From positions 62,001 through 126,000 of the forward strand of contig NZ_JAQTWL010000010.1 of NCBI RefSeq assembly GCF_028689295.1: 64,000 nucleotides of DNA. The letters are read 5' to 3'. This document shows, in pieces, positions 26,024 to 35,848 of the stretch (position 1 is the stretch's first letter; each line of letters opens with the position of its first letter). The notes under the pieces were generated by a model, which was not told the origin of the DNA, did not search any database, and saw only the letters and a list, made by a program, of their open reading frames with translations. Position numbers and translations under genes: made by a program. The DNA is from Rhodoferax sp. (GTDB taxonomy: Bacteria > Pseudomonadota > Gammaproteobacteria > Burkholderiales > Burkholderiaceae_C).

Positions 26024-28768
26024 ATGGCCACCAACTTCCTCACCAAAATTTTCGGCAGTCGCAATGACCGCCTGATCAAAAAATACCGCAACACGGTAGC
26101 CAAAATCAATGCCTTGGAAGCCGGCTTCGAGAAACTCTCGGATGACGACTTGCGGGCCAAAACCGAGGCTTTCAAAGACCGGTTGGCCAAGGGAGAATCG
26201 CTCGATGCCTTGCTGCCCGAAGCCTTTGCCGTGGTGCGCGAGGGCTCCAAACGCGTCATGAAAATGCGCCCGTTCGATGTGCAATTGCTCGGCGGCATGT
26301 CCTTGCACAACGGCAAGATTTCCGAAATGGGCACCGGCGAGGGCAAAACCCTGACCGCCACCTTGCCCGTTTATCTGAACGCCCTGAGCGGCAACGGGGT
26401 GCACGTGGTCACGGTCAACGACTACCTGGCCAATCGCGATGCGCAATGGATGGGCCGGCTGTACAATTTTTTGGGCTTGTCGGTGGGCATCAACCTGCCC
26501 AACATGTCGCGCGAAGAAAAACAGGCCGCCTACCGTTCCGACATCACCTACGGCACCAACAACGAATACGGCTTCGACTACCTGCGCGACAACATGGTTC
26601 ATGAGGCCGGCGACCGGGTGCAGCGCGGCCTGAACTACGCCATCGTCGATGAGGTGGACTCGATTTTGATCGACGAGGCGCGCACGCCGCTCATCATCAG
26701 CGGCCAGGCCGAGGACCAGACCGATTTGTATGTGGCCATCAACCGCATCGTGCCGCAACTGGAAAAGCAGGAAGGCGAGGCCGACCCGCACACCGGCGAA
26801 GGCATCACCAAGGTGGGCGACTTCACGCTCGATGAAAAAACCCGTCAGGTATTTCTGACCGAGCGCGGCCACGAAAACGCCGAGCGCATCCTGTTCGAGA
26901 TGGGCCTGCTGGCCGAAGGCGCCAGCCTGTACGACCCCGCCAACATCACGCTGATGCACCATCTGTACGCGGCACTGCGGGCCAACCACCTGTACCTGCG
27001 TGACCAGCATTACGTGGTGCAGGCTGGCGAGGTGGTGATCGTGGACGAGTTCACCGGGCGCCTGATGAGCGGGCGGCGCTGGAGCGAAGGCCTGCACCAG
27101 GCGGTGGAAGCCAAGGAAGGCGTGGCGATCCAGCCCGAAAACCAGACCTTGGCGTCGATCACGTTCCAGAACTACTTCCGGCTCTATGGGAAGCTGGCCG
27201 GCATGACCGGCACCGCCGATACCGAGGCCTACGAGTTCCAGGAAATTTACGGTCTCGAGACGGTGGTGATGCCGCCCAACAAGCCCAGCCGCCGCGATGA
27301 CCAGCTCGATCGCGTCTATAAGACCACCAAAGAAAAATACGACGCAGCCATCAGGGATATCCGCGAATGTTATGAGCGCGGTCAACCGGTGCTGGTGGGC
27401 ACCACCTCGATCGAAAATTCCGAGGTGATTGCCGAGTTGCTGGAAAAGGCAAAGCTGCCGCACCAAGTGCTCAATGCCAAGCAGCACGCCCGCGAAGCCG
27501 ATATCGTGGCGCAGGCGGGCCGCGCCAAGATGATCACCATCGCCACCAACATGGCGGGCCGCGGCACCGACATCGTGCTGGGCGGCAACATCAGCAAAAC
27601 CATCGAGGCGATCGAGGCGGATGAATCGCTCGATGCCGCGCAGAAGCAGCAGCAGATCGACGCCTTGAACGCCCAATGGGCCAAGGACCACGAACTGGTG
27701 ACTTCGCTGGGTGGCCTGCGCATCATCGCCACCGAGCGTCATGAGTCGCGCCGCATCGACAACCAGCTGCGCGGCCGCTCGGGGCGCCAGGGCGACCCCG
27801 GGTCGTCGCGCTTTTACCTTAGCCTGGACGACGCGCTGATGCGCATCTTTGCCGGTGAGCGCGTCAAGGCGATCATGGACAAGCTCAAGATGCCAGAAGG
27901 CGAAGCCATCGAAGCGGGGATGGTGACGCGCTCCATCGAGAGCGCCCAGCGCAAGGTGGAGGCGCGCAACTTCGACATGCGCAAGCAATTGCTTGAATAC
28001 GACGACGTGGCCAACGACCAGCGCAAAGTGATCTACCAACAGCGCAACGAGATTCTGGACGCGACCGACCTGTCGGCGCAAATCCAGTCGCTGCGCGAAG
28101 GTTGCTTTGAAGACGTGGTGCGCCAGTATGTGCCGGTGGAGTCGGTGGAAGAGCAGTGGGACTTGCCGGCGCTGGAACGCGTGCTTTCCGATGAGTGGCA
28201 GCTCACTTTGCCGCTGCAGCATCAGGTGAACGCAGCAAGCGCCATCACGGACCACGACATTCTGGACACCGTGCGCAACCATGCGAACACCGTGTTTGAC
28301 GAAAAAGTGACTTTGGTGGGCAATGAGAACTTCACCCAGTTCGAGCGCATGGTGCTGCTGCAAACCATCGACAGCAACTGGCGCGACCACCTGAGTTCGC
28401 TGGACTACCTGCGCCAGGGCATCCACTTGCGCGGTTACGCCCAGAAGCAACCCAAGCAGGAGTACAAGCGTGAAGCATTCGAGCTCTTCGGTCAGATGCT
28501 CGATGCCGTCAAGAACGAAGTCACCAAGATTCTGATGACGGTGCGCATCCAGTCCAACGAAGATGCGGCCGCCGCTGCCGTCGAGCTGGAAAACCGGGCC
28601 GAGCGCATCAGCAACGTCACCTACACCGCGCCCACCGAGACCGGCGAGGTGCAAATCAAGGTGGACGAAACGACCATGCCGGTTGTTGTGCCGCGCGTGG
28701 GACGCAACGAACCCTGCCCCTGCGGCAGCGGCAAAAAATACAAGCAGTGCCACGGCAAACTGGCCTGA
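26024..28768 (+). CDS. secA: Preprotein translocase ATPase SecA
   Basis: 914 residues. Motor of Sec export. Walker A in [36 protein letters not shown] (Walker B, DEAD), the C-terminal helicase motif [36 protein letters not shown], and a C-terminal zinc-binding [14 protein letters not shown] tail that binds SecB. The start [20 protein letters not shown] at 26024 is the conserved N-terminus; the 50 upstream in-frame codons are not part of the family. Confidence 0.98.
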   Translation: MATNFLTKIFGSRNDRLIKKYRNTVAKINALEAGFEKLSDDDLRAKTEAFKDRLAKGESLDALLPEAFAVVREGSKRVMKMRPFDVQLLGGMSLHNGKISEMGTGEGKTLTATLPVYLNALSGNGVHVVTVNDYLANRDAQWMGRLYNFLGLSVGINLPNMSREEKQAAYRSDITYGTNNEYGFDYLRDNMVHEAGDRVQRGLNYAIVDEVDSILIDEARTPLIISGQAEDQTDLYVAINRIVPQLEKQEGEADPHTGEGITKVGDFTLDEKTRQVFLTERGHENAERILFEMGLLAEGASLYDPANITLMHHLYAALRANHLYLRDQHYVVQAGEVVIVDEFTGRLMSGRRWSEGLHQAVEAKEGVAIQPENQTLASITFQNYFRLYGKLAGMTGTADTEAYEFQEIYGLETVVMPPNKPSRRDDQLDRVYKTTKEKYDAAIRDIRECYERGQPVLVGTTSIENSEVIAELLEKAKLPHQVLNAKQHAREADIVAQAGRAKMITIATNMAGRGTDIVLGGNISKTIEAIEADESLDAAQKQQQIDALNAQWAKDHELVTSLGGLRIIATERHESRRIDNQLRGRSGRQGDPGSSRFYLSLDDALMRIFAGERVKAIMDKLKMPEGEAIEAGMVTRSIESAQRKVEARNFDMRKQLLEYDDVANDQRKVIYQQRNEILDATDLSAQIQSLREGCFEDVVRQYVPVESVEEQWDLPALERVLSDEWQLTLPLQHQVNAASAITDHDILDTVRNHANTVFDEKVTLVGNENFTQFERMVLLQTIDSNWRDHLSSLDYLRQGIHLRGYAQKQPKQEYKREAFELFGQMLDAVKNEVTKILMTVRIQSNEDAAAAAVELENRAERISNVTYTAPTETGEVQIKVDETTMPVVVPRVGRNEPCPCGSGKKYKQCHGKLA

Positions 28769-28781
28769 GAAAGTATCTGCC

Positions 28782-30011
28782 ATGTCCGTTCACCTGGCTC
28801 CCCCCAACCCTGCTGAATTGTTTCCAATTGCCGGCGTGCGCATCGGTGTCACCGAGGCCGGTATCCGCAAGGCCAACCGCAAAGACCTGACCGTTGTGCT
28901 GATCGACGACGGCGCTTCGGTGGCTGGCGTTTTCACGCAAAACCGCTTTTGTGCCGCGCCGGTACAGCTTTGTCGGGAACACTTGGCAGCAGGCCAAGGC
29001 ATTCGCGCCATGCTGATTAATACCGGCAACGCCAATGCCGGCACTGGTGATGACGGGCTGGCGCGGGCGTCCAGCACTTGTCAGGCCCTGGCCGACCGGC
29101 TGGCCTTGATCAAGCAGCAGGTGCTGCCGTTTTCGACCGGGGTCATCATGGAAACCCTGCCGATTGAACGCATCGAAGCCGGGCTGGACGCGGCGCTGGC
29201 CGATGCCAAAGTGGATAACTGGCTGCGCGCGGCCGAGGCCATCATGACCACCGACACCGTGCCCAAGGCCTTTGGTGCGCAACTGATGCTTGACGGCACG
29301 CTCGTGAGCATCACTGGTATCAGCAAGGGGGCCGGCATGATACGCCCCAATATGGCGACCATGCTGGGTTTCATGGCGACCGATGCCTGCGTCAGCCCAA
29401 GCCTGATGAAGCAATTGGCCACCGAGCTGGCCGAGGGCTCGTTCAACCGCGTCACTGTCGATGGCGATACCTCGACCAACGACTCTTTTGTAGTGATTGC
29501 CAGCAACCGGGCGGCGCACGCGCCGATCACCTCGCTGACTAGCCCCGCTGGCCAGGCGCTCAAGGCCGCCATGCTGGGCGTGGCGCGCCAATTGGCGCAG
29601 GCCATCGTGCGCGACGGCGAGGGCGCCACCAAGTTCATCACCATCCAGGTCGAAGGCGGCAAGACCCGGGCCGAGTGCCGCCAGGTGGCTTATGCGATTG
29701 CGCATTCGCCCTTGGTCAAAACCGCATTTTTTGCCAGTGACCCCAACCTCGGTCGGATTCTGGCCGCCGTGGGTTATGCCGGCATTACCGACCTGGACCA
29801 AACTGGCATCGACTTGTACCTGGACGAGGTGCCGGTGGCGCTCAAGGGCGGCCGCAACCCCGACTACCGCGAGGAAGACGGCCAGCGTGTCATGAAGCAG
29901 GCCGAGATCACGGTGCGCGTGGGCTTGGGTCGGGGCGACGCGGTAGATACCGTGTGGACTTGCGACCTGAGCCACGACTATGTGTCGATCAACGCCGATT
30001 ACCGCTCATGA
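28782..30011 (+). CDS. argJ: Bifunctional glutamate N-acetyltransferase/acetylornithine acetyltransferase ArgJ
   Basis: 409 residues. Transfers acetyl from acetylornithine to glutamate in the cyclic arginine pathway. The autoproteolysis site is [21 protein letters not shown], where the Thr of ATML becomes the nucleophile of the beta chain; [10 protein letters not shown] and the C-terminal [18 protein letters not shown] ending (here [19 protein letters not shown]) are typical. It starts 13 bp after secA and overlaps the DUF815 ATPase start (ATGA). Confidence 0.97.
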   Translation: MSVHLAPPNPAELFPIAGVRIGVTEAGIRKANRKDLTVVLIDDGASVAGVFTQNRFCAAPVQLCREHLAAGQGIRAMLINTGNANAGTGDDGLARASSTCQALADRLALIKQQVLPFSTGVIMETLPIERIEAGLDAALADAKVDNWLRAAEAIMTTDTVPKAFGAQLMLDGTLVSITGISKGAGMIRPNMATMLGFMATDACVSPSLMKQLATELAEGSFNRVTVDGDTSTNDSFVVIASNRAAHAPITSLTSPAGQALKAAMLGVARQLAQAIVRDGEGATKFITIQVEGGKTRAECRQVAYAIAHSPLVKTAFFASDPNLGRILAAVGYAGITDLDQTGIDLYLDEVPVALKGGRNPDYREEDGQRVMKQAEITVRVGLGRGDAVDTVWTCDLSHDYVSINADYRS

Positions 30012-30886
30012 ATGCCAGTTTCGAGCATTTGCTGTTGCGTGCCGAGCAACTTATCACCCGCATCGAATCGGTCTTGCCACAGCCGCTTAAGGCACCCGAC
30101 TGGAACGCGTCGAGCGCCTTTCGTTACCGCAAGCGCAGCTCCGGCCGGGCCACGCTGGAGCCGGTGCGCCATATCGGCGCCATGGCCTTGGCCGACCTGA
30201 AGGAAATCGAACCGCAAAAGGAAAAAATCCGTCGCAACACGCTGCAATTTGTCAACGGACAACCGGCCAATAATGTGCTGCTGACCGGCGCGCGCGGCAC
30301 CGGCAAATCGTCGTTGATTCGCGCCTGCCTGAATGAATTTGCCGCGCAGGGCCTGCGCCTGATCGAGGTGGACAAGGCTGATCTGACCGACCTGCCCGAC
30401 ATCGTCGATCTGGTGTCGGAGCAGCCCTTCAAGTTCATCGTGTTTTGCGACGACCTGAGCTTTGACGAGGGCGAGCCCGGCTACAAGGCGCTCAAGTCGA
30501 TCCTGGACGGCTCGGTGGCCGCCACCACCGCCAATGTGCTGATTTACGCCACCAGCAACCGGCGTCATTTGCTGCCCGAATACATGAAGGAAAACCTGAG
30601 CTACACCCACTCCGCCGACGGTGAAGTGCATCCGGGCGAGGTTGTGGAAGAAAAGATTTCGCTGTCCGAGCGCTTCGGCCTGTGGGTGAGTTTTTACCCG
30701 TTCTCACAAGACGAGTACCTGACCATCGTGGCCCAGTGGCTGGCGTCCTTCGGCGTGTCGACTACCGCCATTGAGGCCGCGCGGGCGCAAGCACTGGTGT
30801 GGGCACTGGAGCGCGGTTCGCGCAGCGGCCGCGTGGCTTACCAGTTCGCCCGTGACTACGCCGGTCAGCACGCGATGGCCGAATGA
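30008..30886 (+). CDS. DUF815-family AAA ATPase (COG2607-like)
   Basis: 292 residues. Walker [17 protein letters not shown] around residues 92-107, Walker [15 protein letters not shown], a sensor-1-like [14 protein letters not shown], and an arginine-rich C-terminal segment ([17 protein letters not shown]). Members are common next to argJ and mutT in proteobacteria but the biochemical role is unknown to me. Both ends overlap neighbours by 4 bp (ATGA), so argJ, this gene and mutT are translationally coupled. Confidence 0.88.
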   Translation: MNASFEHLLLRAEQLITRIESVLPQPLKAPDWNASSAFRYRKRSSGRATLEPVRHIGAMALADLKEIEPQKEKIRRNTLQFVNGQPANNVLLTGARGTGKSSLIRACLNEFAAQGLRLIEVDKADLTDLPDIVDLVSEQPFKFIVFCDDLSFDEGEPGYKALKSILDGSVAATTANVLIYATSNRRHLLPEYMKENLSYTHSADGEVHPGEVVEEKISLSERFGLWVSFYPFSQDEYLTIVAQWLASFGVSTTAIEAARAQALVWALERGSRSGRVAYQFARDYAGQHAMAE

Positions 30887-31347
30887 GCGCACGCGAGGCA
30901 TCGATGCCGCTGGTGGCTGATGCTGCCCAGCCGCGCCAGGGTGGCGCCGACCGTGCTGTGGTGGATGTGGCGGTGGGTGTGCTGATCCGGCCCGATGGTG
31001 ATTTTTTGCTCACATCGCGCCCGGCAGGCAAAGTCTATGCCGGTTACTGGGAATTTCCGGGCGGCAAGTTCGAGCCAGGTGAGTCGGTGCAACAGGCGCT
31101 GCAACGTGAGTTGCAGGAAGAACTGGGCATTCACATTGACCGCATTGAAGCCTGGCGGCAGGAACTGGTGGACTACCCGCACGCTCTGGTGCGCCTGCAT
31201 TTCTGCAAGGTAAGGGCTTGGTCGGGTGAACTGCAAATGCGCGAGGCCCAGTCGTTTGCCTGGCAGCGCCTGCCGGTGTCGGTCAGCCCGGTGCTGCCCG
31301 GCACGGTGCCGGTGCTGCAGTGGCTGGCGCAGGAGCGCGGCGCTTAG
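30883..31347 (+). CDS. mutT: Nudix hydrolase MutT (8-oxo-dGTP diphosphatase)
   Basis: 154 residues. The Nudix box is complete: GGKFEPGESVQQALQRELQE followed by ELGI. The preceding FLLTSRPAGKVYAGYWEFPG matches MutT, which hydrolyses 8-oxo-dGTP to prevent A:T to C:G changes. About 28 residues precede the conserved domain. The other two members of the oxidised-guanine system, mutM and mutY, lie 17 kb away in this window. Its stop codon and that of yacG share the four bases TTAG. Confidence 0.92.
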   Translation: MSAREASMPLVADAAQPRQGGADRAVVDVAVGVLIRPDGDFLLTSRPAGKVYAGYWEFPGGKFEPGESVQQALQRELQEELGIHIDRIEAWRQELVDYPHALVRLHFCKVRAWSGELQMREAQSFAWQRLPVSVSPVLPGTVPVLQWLAQERGA

Positions 31348-31547
31348 TCGGGCAAAAAATCTTCGGGGGGCTCCACGGCGGGCACGGCAAACTGCTCGCT
31401 GGCCCATGCGCCCAGGTCGAGCTGTTTGCAGCGCTCCGAGCAGAACGGGCGATAGCGGTTGCTGGCGGCATAGACGCTGATGCCGCCACACCCCGGACAG
31501 GTGACTATTCTGGTGGGTGCGACGGGTTCAAGGTCTGGCTGGCTCAT
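31344..31547 (-). CDS. yacG: DNA gyrase inhibitor YacG (zinc-binding)
   Basis: 67 residues. Four zinc-ligand cysteines in VTCPGCGG and RPFCSERCKQLDLGAW, the YacG signature. The acidic C-terminal tail is typical of the family, which binds GyrB and inhibits gyrase. The ATG at 31547 overlaps the zapD stop (ATGA). The coaE-zapD-yacG order is conserved in proteobacteria. Confidence 0.93.
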   Translation of the reverse strand: MSQPDLEPVAPTRIVTCPGCGGISVYAASNRYRPFCSERCKQLDLGAWASEQFAVPAVEPPEDFLPD

Positions 31548-32299
31548 GCGCACAAGGCCAGTTCCAGGCTGACGTCTTCGGTGATGGCTTGCAGACGATT
31601 GTCTTCGCCTTGATGCATCAGCCGCACCGACACCATCAGACGGTTGCCGCTGATTTCAGGCACCATTTCCAGTGCTTCATCGATCGCCAGACGCAGCAAT
31701 AAAAAGGTGCGTCCTTGCGGCAGGCTTTGTTGCAACTGCCCGCTGTTGACAATGACCTTTTGCGGTGCGCCGGAGTCGCGCAATAATTTGAGCAACAGGT
31801 GCACCGCGCCGGCCAGCGGTGCAAGGGTCAGGGACCATTGATGCAATTGCGCCTGCCTGACCGCACTGGGCTTGTGCTGCCATGCGTGGTAGGAGGGCAG
31901 GTCAAAACCGCAGGTGCCACCCGGGATGACAATGCGGCTGCGAATGGCCATGAGCCATTCGTTTTCGGTCAAGGGCTGGCCAATTTTGCCGGGCAAGATG
32001 TTCAGAGCTTCAAAGCACTGGTCGATTTGCCCGACCACGTCATCGAGCACTGACTCGGCAATGGCCGGGTTGCCGCGGTAGCTGTCAAGGATATGCTTTT
32101 GCTTGTCCAGGTCTTTCAGCAGATCGGATTTGAGGTCGGAGCGCATGCTGACTTCGAGAATCTCGAACAGGGTTGCCAGCGCAAAGTGGTGATCCATGGC
32201 ATCGACGCGCGGCAACAATTGTTGCAGGTGGATGAAAAGATGCTCCAGCCGCAAATAGGTGCGAATGCGTTCTTGCAAAGGGAATTCGTAAAGGATCAC
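31544..32299 (-). CDS. zapD: Cell division protein ZapD
   Basis: 251 residues. Begins MILYEFPLQERIRTYLRLE, the conserved DUF1342/ZapD start; mostly alpha-helical N-terminal half followed by a beta-rich C-terminal half. ZapD crosslinks FtsZ filaments at the Z ring. It lies between coaE and yacG as in E. coli. Confidence 0.95.
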   Translation of the reverse strand: MILYEFPLQERIRTYLRLEHLFIHLQQLLPRVDAMDHHFALATLFEILEVSMRSDLKSDLLKDLDKQKHILDSYRGNPAIAESVLDDVVGQIDQCFEALNILPGKIGQPLTENEWLMAIRSRIVIPGGTCGFDLPSYHAWQHKPSAVRQAQLHQWSLTLAPLAGAVHLLLKLLRDSGAPQKVIVNSGQLQQSLPQGRTFLLLRLAIDEALEMVPEISGNRLMVSVRLMHQGEDNRLQAITEDVSLELALCA

Positions 32300-32316
32300 G
32301 CTAATTCTTCAATCGG

Positions 32317-32943
32317 TCAGGTCGTAAGCTGCAATGATAGCCGGAAGCGCGGTGCCAGGGCCTCCACTTCCAGGCTCAAATCCTCAAGCGTCACACCCTC
32401 ATTGAAGATCACGCTGTCGGCTGCCTTCAGGCGGCGCAAGCGGCTGCTCTGGTTGACCATGATGGCCTCGACCACCTGGCGTGTCATGGCATTGCGCGCC
32501 ATGACACGCGCGATCTGGGTTTCCGCCAGGCAGTCCACCACCAGCACATGGTCCACCTTTTGGCGCCAGGTGAGTGACTCCACCAGCAAGGGGACATCGA
32601 AAACGATACAGCAATGACCGGCTGCCCGGGCAGCGCTGGCCTGTTGCCCGGTTTCTTTGGCCACCAGCGGGTGGATGATGGCTTCGAGTTGCTGTCTGGC
32701 ATCGGGATCGGTGAAAGCCAGAGCGCGCATTCGGTCGCGATTCAGCGCCCCGTCGGCGGAGAGGAAGCCGGCGCCAAAATTCCGGGCAATGGCCGCCATG
32801 GCTGCACCCTCGGGAGCGGTGAGCTGGCGCGCAATGGCATCGGCATCGATCACGGCTGCACCAATCCGGGCCAGCAGGGCAGCCACGGTACTTTTGCCGC
32901 TGCCAATGCCGCCGGTCAGGCCGACATGAAACGGTGCCTGCAC
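32317..32943 (-). CDS. coaE: Dephospho-CoA kinase CoaE
   Basis: 208 residues from a GTG at 32943, four bases after the pilD stop. Phosphorylates dephospho-CoA, the last step of CoA synthesis. P-loop GLTGGIGSGKSTVA at the N-terminus, DADAIARQLTAPEGAAM next, and VFDVPLLVESLTW (conserved PLL-E). An upstream ATG would extend deeply into pilD. The earlier step, coaD, is also in this window at 40.5 kb. Confidence 0.95.
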   Translation of the reverse strand: MQAPFHVGLTGGIGSGKSTVAALLARIGAAVIDADAIARQLTAPEGAAMAAIARNFGAGFLSADGALNRDRMRALAFTDPDARQQLEAIIHPLVAKETGQQASAARAAGHCCIVFDVPLLVESLTWRQKVDHVLVVDCLAETQIARVMARNAMTRQVVEAIMVNQSSRLRRLKAADSVIFNEGVTLEDLSLEVEALAPRFRLSLQLTT

Positions 32944-32947
32944 GTTT

Positions 32948-33790
32948 TTATAACCCGACGGCCTTGAGGATGGCGTTGGGTCCGAGCACCATGGCCGTGA
33001 TGCCGGCCATCGACAAAAAGGGCCCAAACGGGACGTAACCGCCTTCGCGCAGCTTGCTGGAGAACTTCATTGCGATGCCCACCACGGCGCCGATCACCGA
33101 AGCCATCAGGATGATGGGAATGAGGGCTTGCCAGCCAAACCAGGCACCCAGAGCGGCAAACAGCTTGAAGTCACCATAACCCATGCCCTCCTTGCCGGTC
33201 ACCAGTTTGAAGGCCCAGTACACCAGCCAGAGCGACAGGTAGCCGCCCACGGCACCCCAGAAGGCATCTGACAGATCGATCGAGGTCAGATTCAGTGCGG
33301 CACATGCCAGACCGGCCCACAGCAGCGGCAGCGTCAAGTCATCCGGCAACAGCGTGGTGTCCCAGTCGATCAGGGTGAGCGCCAGCAAGGCCGCACAAAA
33401 GGCGCACCAGGCCAGCCCGGTGGCATTGATTCCCCACTGCCAGCCACACCAAAAAAACAGCAGCCCGGTGACCCCTTCAACCAAGGGATAGCGCAGGCTG
33501 ATGCCCACCTTGCAATGTCCGCAGCGCCCGCGCAGTACCAAGTAGCTCAGTAGCGGGATATTTTCATACCAACTGAGCTGATGGCAGCAACTTTGACAGC
33601 GCGAGCGCGGCACCACCAGATTGAAGGGGGCGCTCTCGGGCGGGGTTTGACCCTGCAGGTCGGCGCACTCGGCTTTCCACTGGGCTTCGAGCATGACCGG
33701 TAAGCGGTAAATGACCACGTTGAGAAAACTGCCGATCAGCAGCCCCAAAATACCCAGCAGACTGGCATCCATGCCTGGCGAGCCACTCAT
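32948..33790 (-). CDS. pilD: Prepilin peptidase PilD
   Basis: 280 residues. Cleaves and N-methylates type IV prepilins. The first membrane segment is LGILGLLIGSFLNVVIYRLP; paired zinc cysteines CQSC and CGHC occur around residues 70-100; the aspartyl active site is in LIDWDTTLLPDD and GMGYGDFKLFAALGAW. Its start overlaps the pilC stop by one base (TGATG). Confidence 0.96.
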   Translation of the reverse strand: MSGSPGMDASLLGILGLLIGSFLNVVIYRLPVMLEAQWKAECADLQGQTPPESAPFNLVVPRSRCQSCCHQLSWYENIPLLSYLVLRGRCGHCKVGISLRYPLVEGVTGLLFFWCGWQWGINATGLAWCAFCAALLALTLIDWDTTLLPDDLTLPLLWAGLACAALNLTSIDLSDAFWGAVGGYLSLWLVYWAFKLVTGKEGMGYGDFKLFAALGAWFGWQALIPIILMASVIGAVVGIAMKFSSKLREGGYVPFGPFLSMAGITAMVLGPNAILKAVGL

Positions 33791-35004
33791 CAGACCACCT
33801 GTCCGAGCTTGAAGATGGGCAGGTACATGGCGACCACGATGCCGCCGATGACGGTGCCCAGGATCACGATGATGATGGGTTCCATCAGGCTCGAAATACC
33901 AGCGACCATGTCGTCCACCTCCGACTCGAAAAAGTCGGCTGCCTTGCCCAGCATGTGATCAATGGAGCCGGATTCTTCACCAATGGCGGACATTTGCAGC
34001 ACCATGGACGGGAACAGGTTGGTATTGGTCATGGCCGCTGTGAGCGCGGTGCCGGTGGAAACTTCCTGCTGAATTTTGACCGTGGCCAATTCGTACACCG
34101 AGTTGCCGGACGCGCCACCCACCGAGTCCAGCGCTTCGACCAGCGGCACGCCGGCGGCAAACATGGTGGACAGCGTGCGCGTCCAGCGAGCGATGCATGA
34201 TTTTTCGACCAAGGTCCCGAATATGGGCAATTTCAGCATGATGCGGTCCATCACGAGCTGCATTTTTTTGCTGCGCCGCCACGCCTGCATGAAGAAATAA
34301 AAACCACCACCGATGCCGCCAAAAATAAGCCACCAGTACTGCACGAAAATTTCACTGATGGCAATCACCATCAGGGTCGGCGCCGGCAGGTCGGCGCCGA
34401 AATTGGAAAACACTTCCTTGAATGCCGGCACGACAAAAATCATGATCACCGCAGTCACCACAAAAGCCACGACCAGCACCGAGATGGGGTACATCAGGGC
34501 CGATTTGATCTTGGATTTCATGGCCTCGGTTTTTTCCATGTAAACCGCCAGCCGGTCCAGCAATTGGTCCAGGATACCGGCGGCTTCGCCGGCCTCGACC
34601 AGGTTGCAGTAAAGGTTGTCGAAGTACAGCGGGTACTTGCGAAAGGCCACGCTCAGCGAGGTTCCGGTTTCGACATCGTTGCGGATGTCGTTGAGCAGTC
34701 GGGTCATGCTGGGATTGGGGTTGCCACGGCCTACGATGTCAAAAGCCTGTAGCAGCGGCACACCCGCTTTCATCATGGTGGCGAGCTGGCGCGTAAATAT
34801 GGCGATGTCCTTGGGTTTGATGGAGCGGCCAGCACTCATGCGCCTTTTTTTGATTTTGGTAGGCATGATGCCCTGGCGGCGCAAGGAGGCTTTAACCTGG
34901 TTTTCACCTCCAGCGCGTGTCTCTCCGCGCACCTGCTTGCCGTTGCGGTCCTTGCCTTCCCACTCAAAGACAAATTCCTTGATGGATTTTTTTTCGGTTG
35001 CCAT
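33790..35004 (-). CDS. pilC: Type IV pilus inner-membrane platform protein PilC
   Basis: 404 residues. Two T2SS-F domains: LATMMKAGVPLLQAFDIVG around residue 80 and LSTMFAAGVPLVEALDSVG around residue 280, each with following membrane segments (ISVLVVAFVVTAVIMIFVVPAF; the last near the C-terminus). The start MATEKKSIKEFVFEWEGKDRNG is the conserved N-terminus. The usual upstream partner pilB is absent; a 129-bp gap precedes, then an unrelated esterase. Confidence 0.96.
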   Translation of the reverse strand: MATEKKSIKEFVFEWEGKDRNGKQVRGETRAGGENQVKASLRRQGIMPTKIKKRRMSAGRSIKPKDIAIFTRQLATMMKAGVPLLQAFDIVGRGNPNPSMTRLLNDIRNDVETGTSLSVAFRKYPLYFDNLYCNLVEAGEAAGILDQLLDRLAVYMEKTEAMKSKIKSALMYPISVLVVAFVVTAVIMIFVVPAFKEVFSNFGADLPAPTLMVIAISEIFVQYWWLIFGGIGGGFYFFMQAWRRSKKMQLVMDRIMLKLPIFGTLVEKSCIARWTRTLSTMFAAGVPLVEALDSVGGASGNSVYELATVKIQQEVSTGTALTAAMTNTNLFPSMVLQMSAIGEESGSIDHMLGKAADFFESEVDDMVAGISSLMEPIIIVILGTVIGGIVVAMYLPIFKLGQVV

Positions 35005-35133
35005 AGGATGTTGAAAGGTTGAGTTAATTGTTGCTGACAGCAAGCACTTCTTTCAGCGAAGCAAGCGCTATTTTCACTTTATTCAAGTCAAATTCGCGCT
35101 GGCTGACCAAACCAGCGGGCGCAGGGGTTGCTT

Positions 35134-35814
35134 TCAGACCACTTCCGGGGTCAACACCCGGGTCAAAAAGACGGCGATATCAGCCACTTCATGCGGGTGC
35201 ACGCTGTGCGGCATCGGGTAGCTGTGCCATTCCACCGGGTACCCCAGCCGGGTCAGCAGGTCGCGGCTGGCGGCGCCGCGCGCCGGGTCCACCACCGGGT
35301 CCTGGTTGCCATGCGCCATGAATATGGGTGTGTGGGCGTTGGCTGGCGCGCGCTCGGTGGCAAAGTGCTCGGCCAGCGGCAGGTAGCCTGACATTGCCAT
35401 GATGCCGGCCAAAGCCTGGGGAAAGCGCAGTCCGGTATGCAATGCCATGGCGCAGCCTTGGGAAAAACCTGCCAGCACGATGTTTTTGGGTGGGATGCCC
35501 CGTGCGATTTCGCGCGCAATCAGCGCCACGATGGCTCGCTCTGAGGTGCGAATACCTGCCTCATCCTGGCGACTGGTCAAGTCCGCGCCACGAATGTCGT
35601 ACCAGGCGGGCATGACGTATCCGCCGTTGATCGTGACCGGCATGCTCGGGGCGTGCGGGAAGATGAAGCGGATGGCAGGGCAGCCGGACAGGTCGAGCTC
35701 GGGTACCAGGGCGGCAAAGTCGTTGCCGTCAGCGCCCAGGCCATGCAGCCAGATCACGGCGACACTGGGGTTGGGGGCGGTTTCGATCTGGATGTGGGGT
35801 AGCAGTGCGGTCAT
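35134..35814 (-). CDS. Alpha/beta-hydrolase carboxylesterase (phospholipase/carboxylesterase family)
   Basis: 226 residues. Catalytic Ser in the nucleophile elbow GFSQGCAMA, Asp in HGNQDPVVDPARG and His in MPHSVHPHEV, with WLHGLGADGNDF near the N-terminus. Members hydrolyse short-chain esters or lysophospholipids in the cytoplasm. The ATG at 35814 is used because the conserved region starts about 20 residues later; no clear ribosome site is visible. It lies 34 bp after ftsY on the same strand. Confidence 0.92.
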   Translation of the reverse strand: MTALLPHIQIETAPNPSVAVIWLHGLGADGNDFAALVPELDLSGCPAIRFIFPHAPSMPVTINGGYVMPAWYDIRGADLTSRQDEAGIRTSERAIVALIAREIARGIPPKNIVLAGFSQGCAMALHTGLRFPQALAGIMAMSGYLPLAEHFATERAPANAHTPIFMAHGNQDPVVDPARGAASRDLLTRLGYPVEWHSYPMPHSVHPHEVADIAVFLTRVLTPEVV

Positions 35815-35848
35815 GTGGGTCGGGTGGGGTGGGTTGCAGAAGATCAAG

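Noticed and set aside
25958..28783. 941-codon open frame antisense to secA
   Set aside because: Same shadow effect; secA is intact with all motifs and the antisense product has no recognisable domain.
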